A stretch of DNA of 64,000 nucleotides, from positions 1 through 64,000 of the forward strand of contig CBFHYU010000004.1 in NCBI GenBank assembly GCA_965660165.1, written 5' to 3'. Position 1 is the first letter of the stretch, and each line of letters begins with the position of its first letter. Source of the DNA: WTJO01 sp965660165. Its GTDB lineage: Bacteria > Pseudomonadota > Alphaproteobacteria > Puniceispirillales > Puniceispirillaceae. The position numbers and the translations under genes are program-made. The notes beneath the pieces were generated by a model. That model had not been told where the DNA came from, made no database searches, and worked only from the letters and a program-made list of their open reading frames with translations. This document shows positions 1-9,222 of the stretch, piece after piece.

Positions 1-438
1 ACAAACCCAATTATCAAAATAGTCGATAGAATCAAGAATTCTGCTTCAGTAATATTGATAGCATTCTTTGCGTTTTTGCTGAGTTCTTTACTTTCAGATA
101 AATTGTCTGATGCACAATGGAACAATCATAAAAAGATGATTATTGAAACATCAGCGGAGTTGGAAGATGCGCAATTGCCAAATGTGATTGTGCCTGAGTC
201 AAATTCGGGTTGGTGGAAGAAATTTAGGGACGTATTTACAGAAAATGAATTCGTTAAAGCATTAAAGCGTGCGAAAGAAATAGCATTTAAAGTTTTTAAA
301 GAAAAAGATCAGCTGATTGAGTCATTAACAGCTGTTTTTGCCTTGTTTGTGTTTAAGACGTTTATCTTACCTCTAATATTGTTTTTGTTTTTATATGGAA
401 GTCTGAGGGGCGCGCTTTTTGAAAAAGCTACTCGTTAA
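1..438 (+). CDS. Hypothetical membrane protein, 5' end missing
   Basis: The reading frame is open from the first base of the window to a TAA at 438, so the true start lies to the left and only the last 145 codons are seen. A hydrophobic stretch near the left edge (AFFAFLLSSLL) and a second near the C-terminus (FVFKTFILPLILFLFLYG) suggest two membrane segments flanking a soluble, charged loop of about 75 residues. I do not recognise the family. The TTG at 55 is an internal codon rather than a convincing start, because no ribosome binding site precedes it. Confidence 0.55.
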   Translation, partial: TNPIIKIVDRIKNSASVILIAFFAFLLSSLLSDKLSDAQWNNHKKMIIETSAELEDAQLPNVIVPESNSGWWKKFRDVFTENEFVKALKRAKEIAFKVFKEKDQLIESLTAVFALFVFKTFILPLILFLFLYGSLRGALFEKATR

Positions 439-490
439 GCGCAATGTTGACTAAGGGGCATGGTGAGGCTTTGCATAGATAGAAATACAG

Positions 491-952
491 ATGCTAGAGA
501 CCTATAAATCTTCATCAGGACGGTTTGTGCCAATCTGGACATTAGAGATTCAGACAGTCAAACAGGATGTAGATAAAATCTTAGATGCAGTCATGCAGGT
601 GTATCCTTTATCTTATGGACGGTATGAGCGGAATGCCAGCATATCTGCTGTGGGTATTGAGACATCTCAGCCTGTAGCAGACTCCACTACCGCAACTCAT
701 TGTGATGAATTTAGCGTTGGCTCGTACGAAAGCTATCCAATGGTTGAGCTTAAAATCTCAATTGAGCGTGATCAAGATATTTTGGCTAGCGTGATGGATG
801 CAATCTGTTATGTACATCATTATGAAGAGCCTGTTATTTTTCTGCGTGAAGATTGGGCAAGCAGAGCCAACTATTCACCCCATAATCAAAACCCGCATCG
901 CTGGTGGAATAATGGTCGTGGGTTGCCAGATAAAATCACAGAGATAGGATAG
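491..952 (+). CDS. Small NIF3/CutA-like conserved protein
   Basis: This 153-residue protein belongs to a conserved alphaproteobacterial family that databases often label 'structural toxin protein RtxA', a name not supported by function. The C-terminal half has the pattern PMVELKISIERD followed by HHYEEPVIF. That is like the inserted domain of NIF3/YqfO dinuclear-metal proteins, where HPYEEP is typical. It ends in a conserved-looking tail rich in W, N and R. No signal peptide or membrane segment is seen. It stands alone, 150 bases before the MttB-like gene. Its molecular role is unknown; only the family resemblance is suggested here. Confidence 0.7.
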   Translation: MLETYKSSSGRFVPIWTLEIQTVKQDVDKILDAVMQVYPLSYGRYERNASISAVGIETSQPVADSTTATHCDEFSVGSYESYPMVELKISIERDQDILASVMDAICYVHHYEEPVIFLREDWASRANYSPHNQNPHRWWNNGRGLPDKITEIG

Positions 953-1101
953 GCGTTGCGCGCTGAGTGCAGGCATAATTAGCCTATCCAAACTACCCCC
1001 TTCTATAAATCGAATGGCGGCCTTTTGGGGCAAGCAAGAAAAGTTTGACCTGATTGAAAAGGTATGATGAAGTTTTTTCAGTAAATAGCCAGAGGTGCGC
1101 C

Positions 1102-2658
1102 ATGGGAGCAACGTCAATATCTACTGCTAGCCGCAGGGGGGGTGGGCGTCTTGCTAGACGCCAGATGCGGAGTATGCCGCTAGCTGATGATAAACGCCCA
1201 ATTCATGCAGGCATGCAGGGCGGTAAATACCAACCATTAGATAGTGCGGCGATTGCAGCGATTGAACAGACTATTTATCAAATCCTAGATGAGATTGGCC
1301 TGTCTCAGGCGCCGCCTTCAGGGGTAGAATATATGTGTTCGGCAGGCGCAATTTATGGCGATGATGGGCGTGTGCGGTTTCCGCGCCATCTGATAGCCCA
1401 AACCCTTGAAACAGTATCAGCACATACTGTGCTATATGCCCAAGACCCGAAATATGATCTGCATCTATCTGATAGCAAGGTTCATTTTGGGACAGCAGGG
1501 GCGGCTGTTCATGTGGTTGATGTAGCGGCAAATTGTTATCGCGAATCCTATCTTCAGGATATTTATGATGCGGCGCGGATAGTAGAGAAGATGGATAATA
1601 TTCATTTTTTTCAACGTCCTATGGTTGCCAGAGATATTCTTGACCCCGCAGAAATGGATTTGAATACAGTTTATGCGGCTGTGAAAGGCACACGCAAACA
1701 TGTTGGCACCAGCTTTACAGAAGCTGAATTTATGCCAAACATCATCTCTATGCTTCATGATATTGCAGGGGGTGAGGCGGCGTGGCGAGCCCGTCCATTT
1801 GTATCAAACAGTAATTGTTTTGTGGTGCCGCCATTGCGTTTTGCGACTGAATCCTGTCTTGTTATGGAAGAGGCTGTGCGGGCTGGCATGCCTGTATTGT
1901 TATTATCTGCAGGACAGGCTGGCGCCACTGCCCCTGCATCAATCGCTGGTGCGGTGGCACAGGCGGTCGCTGAAGTGCTGGCAGGGCTGGTATATGTAAA
2001 GGCGATGTCGCCTGAGCATCCATTTATCGCGGGCGCATGGCCATTTGTGTCTGATTTGCGTACAGGTGCAATGTCTGGCGGTTCTGGCGAGCAGGCATTG
2101 CTAACAGCGGCATGTGCGCAGATGCTAAATCATTTTGGCCTGCCATCTGGCTCGGCGGCTGGCATGGCAGATGCAAAAATGCCTGATGCCCAATCTGGAT
2201 ATGAAAAAGGCATTTCAAATGTGATGGCAGGGCTGGCAGGGCTGAATATGGTATATGAATCTGCTGGTATGCATGCATCGCTTATGGGGTTTTGTCTTGA
2301 AAGTCTGATTATTGATAATGACATGCTTGGACAGGCAATGCGGTGTGTACGTGGCATTGAGGTTACCCCTGAAGCATTGGATATTTCAGTTCTAAAAGAT
2401 GTCTGTATTGATGGGCCAGGTCACTATCTTGGCCATAATCAGACGATCTCGCTGATGGAAACGGAATATGTCTATCCTGAAATTAGCGACAGGTCTTCGC
2501 CTAAAGAATGGGAAGAAAAAGGGCGTCCCAATTTGCTGGAACAGGCAACAGCACGAAAAGATCAGATTTTGGCAAGCCCGCCACCGCCCCATATTTCTGA
2601 ACAGCTAGATAGTGTGCTACGCCAGAGATATCCCATTCATCTAGACCAGAATAGGTAG
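1102..2658 (+). CDS. MttB-family (trimethylamine methyltransferase-like) protein, non-pyrrolysine
   Basis: The 518-residue product matches the MttB superfamily in length and in motifs such as the N-terminal RRGGGRLARR stretch, the SNSNCFVVPPL segment and the glycine-rich MSGGSGEQALL segment. Archaeal MttB reads an in-frame TAG as pyrrolysine and demethylates trimethylamine. Here the whole family length is covered without an internal stop, so this is a pyrrolysine-free member. Characterised members of that group include the glycine betaine:corrinoid methyltransferase MtgB. I chose ATG 1102, preceded by GAGGT, over a TTG at 1054. No corrinoid protein or MtgA-like partner lies in the window, so substrate and acceptor are unknown. 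Two GNAT genes follow at 8-base gaps, suggesting co-transcription. Confidence 0.8.
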   Translation: MGATSISTASRRGGGRLARRQMRSMPLADDKRPIHAGMQGGKYQPLDSAAIAAIEQTIYQILDEIGLSQAPPSGVEYMCSAGAIYGDDGRVRFPRHLIAQTLETVSAHTVLYAQDPKYDLHLSDSKVHFGTAGAAVHVVDVAANCYRESYLQDIYDAARIVEKMDNIHFFQRPMVARDILDPAEMDLNTVYAAVKGTRKHVGTSFTEAEFMPNIISMLHDIAGGEAAWRARPFVSNSNCFVVPPLRFATESCLVMEEAVRAGMPVLLLSAGQAGATAPASIAGAVAQAVAEVLAGLVYVKAMSPEHPFIAGAWPFVSDLRTGAMSGGSGEQALLTAACAQMLNHFGLPSGSAAGMADAKMPDAQSGYEKGISNVMAGLAGLNMVYESAGMHASLMGFCLESLIIDNDMLGQAMRCVRGIEVTPEALDISVLKDVCIDGPGHYLGHNQTISLMETEYVYPEISDRSSPKEWEEKGRPNLLEQATARKDQILASPPPPHISEQLDSVLRQRYPIHLDQNR

Positions 2659-2666
2659 GGGGTTTT

Positions 2667-3383
2667 ATGAATCTAGGCACAGAACTAGATAAAATTGTGC
2701 CGCCAGCCTTGCCGCAAAATATCAGGCTTGATGGAAGAGTTACCAGTCTTGAGCCGCTATGTGTTGCGCGTCATGCAGACCCGCTTTTTGATGCCTTTCA
2801 ACAGGATGTTAGCGGCGCAAATTGGAGCTATCTTCCCTATGGCCCCTTTGATAATATTGATGCGTTCAGCATCTGGCTATCTTCGTTTGAGGGGACGGCT
2901 GATCCTGTATTTTTCACAATTATAGATTTAGCGCATAGCCGCCCAGTAGGGCTTGCTAGCTTTTTGCGTATTACCCCTGAACATGGCTCAATAGAGGTTG
3001 GGCATATTCATTTCTCGCCACTAATGCAAAATACAATTTTGGGCAGTGAAGCAATGTATCTTATGATGAAATGGGCGTTTGAGGCTGGCTATCGGCGATA
3101 TGAATGGAAATGTAATGCATTAAATACGAAATCACGGATTGCCGCCCAGCGTCTTGGGCTGTCTTATGAAGGTGTGTTCAGGCAACATCTTATTTATAAA
3201 GGCCGCAATCGGGATACGGCATGGTTTGCGGCAATAGATGCAGAATGGCCAGCCCTCAAAAGCTGTTTTGAGCGCTATCTTGCGCCTGATAATTATGGGG
3301 CGGATAATCGGCCAAAAACTAGTCTGACCTCGCTAACACGGCCGTTATTGCATAAAATTGATGATTTTGCATGTAGCCAGTAG
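2667..3383 (+). CDS. GNAT N-acetyltransferase, RimJ/RimL type
   Basis: This 238-residue protein has the RimJ/RimL-like acetyltransferase layout. A central beta segment (GSIEVGHIHFSPLMQ) leads to the acetyl-CoA region and then to the typical YEWKCNALNTKSRIAAQRLGL helix, where the asparagine and serine are characteristic. The C-terminal FRQHLIYKGRNRDTAWFA matches the usual end of this subfamily. Members acetylate alpha-amino groups of proteins or small amines; the substrate here cannot be told. The start follows a TAGGGGG ribosome site, and the gene is 8 bases after the MttB-like gene. Confidence 0.82.
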   Translation: MNLGTELDKIVPPALPQNIRLDGRVTSLEPLCVARHADPLFDAFQQDVSGANWSYLPYGPFDNIDAFSIWLSSFEGTADPVFFTIIDLAHSRPVGLASFLRITPEHGSIEVGHIHFSPLMQNTILGSEAMYLMMKWAFEAGYRRYEWKCNALNTKSRIAAQRLGLSYEGVFRQHLIYKGRNRDTAWFAAIDAEWPALKSCFERYLAPDNYGADNRPKTSLTSLTRPLLHKIDDFACSQ

Positions 3384-3391
3384 GGGGCGCT

Positions 3392-3856
3392 ATGGTACGC
3401 GATGAGCATACTATTCGTTCGGCAATTTTAGAAGATGCCGACAGGCTGGCTGAGATTGCCCAACTGGCTTATCAGCAATATCTGCCTGTGATGGACAGGC
3501 CGCCAGCCCCGATGCTGGCAGATTATGCAGGCCATATTCTCAAAGATGATGTGTTTGTGATCAGCGAAGCGGGCAGGCTAGCAGGCTATGCCGTCATCAT
3601 CAAAGATGCACGAGATGAATATTGGCTAGATAATATTGCGATTGATCCAAACTATGCTGGCAGGGGGCTAGGACGATTATTTATTAGCTGGATAGAGCGC
3701 TGGCTGTCAGTGCGGGCTGAACGATATCAGCTATATACCAACATCGTGATGGTGAAAAATATTAGCTGGTATAGCTCGCTTGGCTTTGCGCAAACAGCGC
3801 AAAAGCAAGAAGATGGCTATCAACGCATTTATTTTTCAAAAAGCCTAAATCTCTGA
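3392..3856 (+). CDS. GNAT N-acetyltransferase
   Basis: This is a compact 154-residue single-domain GNAT enzyme. The acetyl-CoA binding motif A is visible as DNIAIDPNYAGRGLGRLFI, with the Q/RxxGxG/A pyrophosphate loop as GRGLG. The C-terminal NISWYSSLGF is the usual motif B. It follows the RimJ/RimL-type gene after 8 bases and has its own GGGGG ribosome site, so three genes (MttB-like and two GNATs) probably form one transcript. The substrate is unknown. Confidence 0.82.
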   Translation: MVRDEHTIRSAILEDADRLAEIAQLAYQQYLPVMDRPPAPMLADYAGHILKDDVFVISEAGRLAGYAVIIKDARDEYWLDNIAIDPNYAGRGLGRLFISWIERWLSVRAERYQLYTNIVMVKNISWYSSLGFAQTAQKQEDGYQRIYFSKSLNL

Positions 3857-3961
3857 GATTGGCGATATCACCTTCCTTTTTCAGTTGTAATTCATCCTTT
3901 CTGGTCTAAAGTAGGGGCTTGAAACGCATCTCTTAGTTTCGATATTCTAGTTTTTTGATTG

Positions 3962-4600
3962 ATGATGGGCGTGATTATGCTGTCCTTTGCTCTTGCTGTG
4001 TTTTTGTTAATCATAACGCCAGGTCCTGGTGTGTTATCTACAGCTGGCGTTGGCTCTGCCTTTGGCTACAGATATGGCTTTTCCTATGTGACAGGCTTAT
4101 GGGCAGGCAATAATCTGGTGTGTATCGCAGTAGTGTCAGGGCTAGCGACCATCATGTTTTCAGCGCCTATTTTGCGAGAAGTGTTGATTGTGTTATCCAC
4201 TGGTTATCTAGTCTATCTGGCTGGACGTATTGCACTTGCAGGGGCAGATATCGCCTTTATCAAATCAGCCAAGCCACCTGCCATGTTTTCGGGCGTGTTT
4301 CTGCAATTCATCAATCCTAAAGCCTATGCGGTGAATACGGCGTTATTTACTGGTTTCAAGTTTGAACAATTATCTTTGGGCACTGAAATTGCGATTAAAT
4401 TTGCGATTATGAATGCTGTTTGGATTCCGTTGCATCTCATCTGGCTATTTGCAGGGGTGAAGTTGAACCAGCTTAATTTATCACGCCGCACCACCCGTAT
4501 TATCAATTTGGCTATGGCAATGTGTTTGATGGGTGTTGTGTTACTGTCTTTATTGTCTTTGCTATATAGCGGGTCATTTGGACAGGGGGGTAGCCAATGA
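3962..4600 (+). CDS. LysE/RhtB-family amino-acid exporter
   Basis: The product (about 212 residues) has the LysE-family signature near the N-terminus (LLIITPGPGVLSTAGVGSAFGYRYG) and roughly six hydrophobic segments. The family exports amino acids or related small molecules across the inner membrane. The start is uncertain: ATGs at 3962, 3965 and 3977 are all in frame, and family alignments would favour 3977. A possible sigma-70 promoter (TTGAAA at 3919, TATTCT at 3943, spacing 18) lies just upstream. The stop overlaps the next transporter gene by 4 bases, so the two are translationally coupled. The substrate is not predictable. Confidence 0.82.
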   Translation: MMGVIMLSFALAVFLLIITPGPGVLSTAGVGSAFGYRYGFSYVTGLWAGNNLVCIAVVSGLATIMFSAPILREVLIVLSTGYLVYLAGRIALAGADIAFIKSAKPPAMFSGVFLQFINPKAYAVNTALFTGFKFEQLSLGTEIAIKFAIMNAVWIPLHLIWLFAGVKLNQLNLSRRTTRIINLAMAMCLMGVVLLSLLSLLYSGSFGQGGSQ

Positions 4601-5481
4601 TGCTAGGGTCTATATCTCCGCCAATTCGCGCCACTATTTTCATGGTTGGTGCGATGATTTCCTTCACCTTAATGGCGATTTCTGGCAGAGCGCTTGAAGA
4701 TAAGCTTGATACGTTTGAGATTATGACTTATCGCTCGTTATTTGGCATTGTGCTAGTGTTGGTAATCGCAAAAATGGCAGGTACGCTTGGCGAGATAAGA
4801 CGCGAACGGCTTGGTCTTCATATTGTGCGCAATATGTTTCATTTTGCAGGCCAGAATTTATGGTTTTATGCGATTTTATATATTCCGTTATCACAGCTAT
4901 TTGCCTTTGAATTTTCAACCCCGCTTTGGGTAGCGATTTTGGCGCCCTTTGTGCTGAAAGAACAGCTCACAACAAGCCGAATTATGGCAGCATCTCTTGG
5001 TTTTTTTGGCATTTTGCTTGTTGCCAGGCCAGATCTTAGCTCAGTAGATGTTGCGTTGATTGCCGCCGCGCTTTGTGCAGTTGGTTTTGCAGGGGCGGCG
5101 TTATGTACCAAATTGCTGACCAGAACAGAATCAACAACTTCCATTTTATTCTGGCTGACAATTTTGCAAGCAATTTTTGGCATTGTGTGTGCTGGCTATG
5201 ATGGGCAGATAGATGTTCCCTATGGCAGTGAAATATTGTGGGTGCTGGTGATTGGTATGTGCGGGTTGATGGCGCATTTTTGCATTACCTCTGCCTTGCA
5301 ATGTGCGCCTGCTACAGTTGTTACACCGCTTGAATTTCTGCGTTTGCCTTTGATTACGGTGGTTGGGTATTTTATGTATCAAGAACCGCTAGAAGCGCTG
5401 GTATTTTTAGGTGCGGGAATAGTGCTGCTAGCCAATATCATCAATTTGCGAGCAGAATATAAAAAATCATCTGCGCAATAG
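4597..5481 (+). CDS. EamA/DMT-family transporter
   Basis: This 294-residue integral membrane protein has about ten hydrophobic helices arranged as two EamA repeats. The first repeat includes ISGRALEDKLDTFEIMTYRSLFG, and the second ends in the EPLEALVFLGAGIVLLANI segment typical of drug/metabolite transporters. It starts with ATGATG inside the end of the LysE-type gene (ATGA overlap). Members move metabolites, often outwards; nothing in the sequence fixes the substrate. It precedes soeA by 112 bases, and I do not assume that it belongs to the sulfite oxidation operon. Confidence 0.82.
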   Translation: MMLGSISPPIRATIFMVGAMISFTLMAISGRALEDKLDTFEIMTYRSLFGIVLVLVIAKMAGTLGEIRRERLGLHIVRNMFHFAGQNLWFYAILYIPLSQLFAFEFSTPLWVAILAPFVLKEQLTTSRIMAASLGFFGILLVARPDLSSVDVALIAAALCAVGFAGAALCTKLLTRTESTTSILFWLTILQAIFGIVCAGYDGQIDVPYGSEILWVLVIGMCGLMAHFCITSALQCAPATVVTPLEFLRLPLITVVGYFMYQEPLEALVFLGAGIVLLANIINLRAEYKKSSAQ

Positions 5482-5593
5482 CCTGATAGAATTAGCAATA
5501 AAAAACTAGCTGTTTTTCGCAATCAATATTTGATTTGTGGCCTTGCTGTGTCTAGTGTCTTGGTGAAGAAGCTATTGTAAAAGAGTTGGTGCT

Positions 5594-8428
5594 ATGAGCC
5601 GTCATATCCTTGATACATCTCCTGCCGTGTCTGATGAAATCCGCAAAACCACCTGTTATATGTGTGCGTGTCGTTGCGGTATCAATGTGCATCTTAAAGA
5701 TGGAAAAATTCGCTATATTGAGGGCAATAGAGACCATCCTGTAAATCAAGGTGTGCTATGTGCCAAAGGCAGTGCAGGGATTATGCAGCATTATGCGCCC
5801 TCACGCCTGTCTCAACCCTTAAAGCGCGTTGGTGAGCGCGGAGAAGGCAAGTTTGAGCCTATTAGTTGGGATGAAGCGCTTGATATGGCGGTTGACTGGC
5901 TAGCACCTATTTATAAAAACAACCCTGAAAAGCTGGCCTTTTTTACGGGCAGAGATCAATCGCAAGGGCTAACAGGCTGGTGGGCACAACAATTCGGTAC
6001 ACAGAATTTTGCGGCGCATGGCGGGTTCTGTTCTGTGAATATGGCGGCGGCAGGGATTTATACAATGGGGGGCGCATTCTGGGAGTTTGGTTCACCAGAC
6101 TGGGAGCGCACCAAGCTATTTTTGATTTTCGGTGTGGCTGAAGATCATGATTCAAACCCTATTAAAATGGGGCTGTCACGGCTTAAAGAACGTAATGTAA
6201 AAACCATTGCGGTTAATCCCGTACGCACAGGCTATAATGCAATTGCTGATGAATGGGTTGGCATAAAGCCAGGAACAGATGGTCTGTTCGTTATGTCGCT
6301 GATCCATCAGCTGATTGCGGCAGGCAGAGTGGATATTGATTATCTTATTCGCTATACCAACGCCCCATGGTTGGTCATTCGGAATCCGGGCGGGGCTGAT
6401 GACGGTTTGTTTGCACGCGATAAAAAGGGCGAGCCGCTTATTTGGGATCGTAAGAAAAATAAACCCGTGAGCGCCAATGCCAAAGACATTAAGCCAGCCA
6501 TGCAGGGCGAATATGATCTTGGCGGCGGTGTTAAGGCTGTGCCAGTGTTCCAGCTTCTAGCTGAAAAATACTCAGATGATAGCTTTGCCCCCGATAATGT
6601 GGCTGAAAAAACAGGCGTGCCTGCTGAACAAATAAGACATATCGCAGACCAGCTAGCCCACACAGCCTTTAAAGAAGAAATTATCCTTAAGCGCACATGG
6701 ACTGATATGAAAGGCCAGACCCATGATACCATCATAGGGCGTCCTGTATCCATGCATGCGATGCGCGGTATTTCTGCCCATTCTAATGGGTTTCAAACCT
6801 GCCGCGCGATACATTTGCTGCAAATTTTGCTTGGGTCTGTTGAATGTCCTGGCGGGTTTAGGTTTAAGCCAACCTATCCAAAACCATCCTCTGCGCATCC
6901 TGCCCCTGGCAAGCCTGCTGGTGCTGGCAATCCGCTTTCAGGCCCGCCGCTAGGCTATCTACATGATCCTGAACAGTTGCTGGTTGATGATGCTGGTAAC
7001 CCGCTTCGTATAGATAAAGCCTATAGTTGGGAAGCACCGTTCTCAGCGCATGGGCTGATGCATATGGTGATTTCAAACGCCTTTGCAGGTGATCCCTATC
7101 CTGTGGATGTGCTGTTTATGTATATGGCCAATATGTCATGGAATTCATCAATGAATTCGCGTGGTGTAATGGATATGCTGACTGCAAAAAATGATGCAGG
7201 CGATTATGTCATCCCGAAAATTATTTATTCAGATGCCTATTCATCTGAAATGGTCGCATTTGCAGATTTAATCTTGCCAGATACCACCTATCTTGAACGT
7301 CATGACTGTATCAGCTTGCTAGACAGGCCTATTTGTGAAGCTGATGCGGTTGCTGATTCAATTCGCTGGCCTGTGCTAGAGGCTGACAGAGACGTAAGAG
7401 GGTTTCAGTCTGTTCTGCTGGCAATAGGCGCCAAGCTTGGTTTGAATGGCATGGTTGATGAGCAGGGGGCGCCCTTATATGCAGATTATGCTGATTATAT
7501 CATAAACCATCAGCGCAAGCCTGGTATTGGGCCGCTGGCAGGGTTTAGAGGGGCGGATGGCACGAAATCTGGCAGAGGTGAGCCAAATCCGAACCAACTT
7601 CAAGCCTATATTGATAATGGTGGTTTCTGGATGGAAGAAATCCCTGAAGAAGCACGATTTTACAAACATGCTAATCAGGCTTATCAAGATTGGGCAGTTG
7701 AGATGGGGTTTTATGACAGCCCTCAACCAGTTACCTTCCAGCTTTGGCTTGAGCCGCTTGCAAAATTCAGGCTGGCCGCTCAAGGGCATGGCAAGATGCA
7801 ACCGCCAAACCATCTGCGTCAGCGTATTCTTGATTGCTTTGACCCCTTGCCAAACTGGTATGCACCGTTTGAAGGTGACTTGTTGGCAGATGAGACAGAT
7901 TATCCCTATCATGCCATCACGCAGCGTCCTGCAGCGATGTATCATAGCTGGGGCTCACAAAATGCGTGGTTGCGTCAGATACATACCTCCAACCCGCTTT
8001 ATGTGCCAGGACCTATTTGTGATGCGCTGGGGCTAGTTGATGATGACTGGGTGTGGGTGTCATCTCATCATGGCAAGATAAAAGTACAGATGAAGCGGAC
8101 AGATGCTGTAAATGGACAGACAATCTGGACATGGAACGCGATTGGCAAGCGCAAAGGGGCATGGGCACTATCTGCACATGCACCTGAAGCGACCAAAGGG
8201 TTTTTGCTAAATCATCTTATCCATGAATTATTGCCAGGTAGTGAAGATGGCCTGCGCTGGTCTAATTCTGATCCAATTACAGGGCAAGCGGCATGGTATG
8301 ACCTTCGGGTTAATATTGAAAAGGCAGAATCAGCTGATGGCCAGTCACAGCCTGATTTTGATCAGCAAGATAATCAGGGATTGCCTGCAGATGCTGAGGT
8401 TAGATATGGTCAGGAGTGGTCAAAATGA
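5594..8428 (+). CDS. soeA: Sulfite dehydrogenase (quinone) molybdopterin subunit SoeA
   Basis: This 944-residue molybdopterin oxidoreductase of the DMSO reductase family binds an N-terminal [4Fe-4S] cluster through C21-x2-C24-x3-C28-x27-C56. There is no Tat signal peptide, so the enzyme is cytoplasmic. Gene order with a four-cluster ferredoxin and a DmsC-like anchor, the N-terminal TTCYMCACRCGINVH segment and the nearby xsc match the SoeABC sulfite-oxidising complex known from Allochromatium vinosum and roseobacters, rather than periplasmic DMSO reductase. It would oxidise sulfite released by Xsc to sulfate and pass electrons to quinone. A tetrathionate, polysulfide or DMSO reductase relative is less likely but not excluded. 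The stop overlaps soeB by 4 bases. Confidence 0.83.
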   Translation: MSRHILDTSPAVSDEIRKTTCYMCACRCGINVHLKDGKIRYIEGNRDHPVNQGVLCAKGSAGIMQHYAPSRLSQPLKRVGERGEGKFEPISWDEALDMAVDWLAPIYKNNPEKLAFFTGRDQSQGLTGWWAQQFGTQNFAAHGGFCSVNMAAAGIYTMGGAFWEFGSPDWERTKLFLIFGVAEDHDSNPIKMGLSRLKERNVKTIAVNPVRTGYNAIADEWVGIKPGTDGLFVMSLIHQLIAAGRVDIDYLIRYTNAPWLVIRNPGGADDGLFARDKKGEPLIWDRKKNKPVSANAKDIKPAMQGEYDLGGGVKAVPVFQLLAEKYSDDSFAPDNVAEKTGVPAEQIRHIADQLAHTAFKEEIILKRTWTDMKGQTHDTIIGRPVSMHAMRGISAHSNGFQTCRAIHLLQILLGSVECPGGFRFKPTYPKPSSAHPAPGKPAGAGNPLSGPPLGYLHDPEQLLVDDAGNPLRIDKAYSWEAPFSAHGLMHMVISNAFAGDPYPVDVLFMYMANMSWNSSMNSRGVMDMLTAKNDAGDYVIPKIIYSDAYSSEMVAFADLILPDTTYLERHDCISLLDRPICEADAVADSIRWPVLEADRDVRGFQSVLLAIGAKLGLNGMVDEQGAPLYADYADYIINHQRKPGIGPLAGFRGADGTKSGRGEPNPNQLQAYIDNGGFWMEEIPEEARFYKHANQAYQDWAVEMGFYDSPQPVTFQLWLEPLAKFRLAAQGHGKMQPPNHLRQRILDCFDPLPNWYAPFEGDLLADETDYPYHAITQRPAAMYHSWGSQNAWLRQIHTSNPLYVPGPICDALGLVDDDWVWVSSHHGKIKVQMKRTDAVNGQTIWTWNAIGKRKGAWALSAHAPEATKGFLLNHLIHELLPGSEDGLRWSNSDPITGQAAWYDLRVNIEKAESADGQSQPDFDQQDNQGLPADAEVRYGQEWSK

Positions 8429-9204
8429 CACAATTACCAACACATACAGACAAAAAATTAGGGCTTGTGATTGACCTTGATATTTGTGTCGGATGTCATG
8501 CCTGTGCGGTAAATTGCAAGGAATGGAATACTGCGGGTTATGGGGCGGCACTATCTGATCAGGATGCCTATGGTGCAGAGCCATCTGGCTCATGGCTTAA
8601 CAGGATTCATAGCTTTGAAGCTATCCCGTTCAACAAAGACAAGACCGCGCCACAGCCGCAACATGCTCAGATTGTGCATTTTCCAAAATCTTGCTTGCAT
8701 TGTGAAGATGCGCCATGTGTAACGGTTTGTCCGACAGGGGCATCTTATAAGCGTACTGAAGATGGTATTGTGCTGGTGGATGAAGATCAGTGTATCGGGT
8801 GCGGGCTTTGTGCGTGGGCATGTGCTTATGGCGCCCGCGAGATGGATGAAGCGGCAGGTGTAATGAAAAAATGCACCTTATGTGTTGACCGCATCTATAA
8901 TGAGCATTTGCCAGAAGAAGATAGAGAGCCTGCCTGTGTTAGAACCTGTCCTGCGAATGCACGCCACTTTGGTGATTTGGGCGATCCAGAATCGGACGTA
9001 TCTAAAATGGTAACGCTTAGAGGCGGCTTTGATTTAATGCCAGAGCAACAAAATAAGCCGGTAAATAAATATCTGCCGCCACGCAAGAAAACCCATTATT
9101 CGGCAAATGCAGACACAACTGAAACAGATTTGATCAAACTGGCAGAACAGCAAAAGCCAAAAGGCTTTCTGGGCTGGCTTGATCAGGCGCTAGACGCGCT
9201 GTGA
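8425..9204 (+). CDS. soeB: Sulfite dehydrogenase iron-sulfur subunit SoeB
   Basis: The 259-residue electron-transfer subunit carries four [4Fe-4S] ligand sets. The first is C21-x2-C24-x2-C27-x3-C31; the others include CLHCEDAPCVTVCP, CIGCGLCAWACAYG and the CTLCVDR/CVRTCP pair, in the DmsB/NrfC pattern. It would carry electrons from SoeA to the membrane subunit. I start it at ATG 8425, preceded by AGGAG, rather than at a GTG nine bases upstream. The ATGA overlap with soeA and the 18-base gap to soeC indicate one operon. Confidence 0.85.
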   Translation: MTQLPTHTDKKLGLVIDLDICVGCHACAVNCKEWNTAGYGAALSDQDAYGAEPSGSWLNRIHSFEAIPFNKDKTAPQPQHAQIVHFPKSCLHCEDAPCVTVCPTGASYKRTEDGIVLVDEDQCIGCGLCAWACAYGAREMDEAAGVMKKCTLCVDRIYNEHLPEEDREPACVRTCPANARHFGDLGDPESDVSKMVTLRGGFDLMPEQQNKPVNKYLPPRKKTHYSANADTTETDLIKLAEQQKPKGFLGWLDQALDAL

Positions 9205-9222
9205 TACTAAAGGGTCGTTAAG

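Noticed and set aside
1054..2658. Pyrrolysine-encoding MttB with an in-frame TAG
   Set aside because: No in-frame TAG inside the gene; the only TAG is the terminal stop at the family's normal length.
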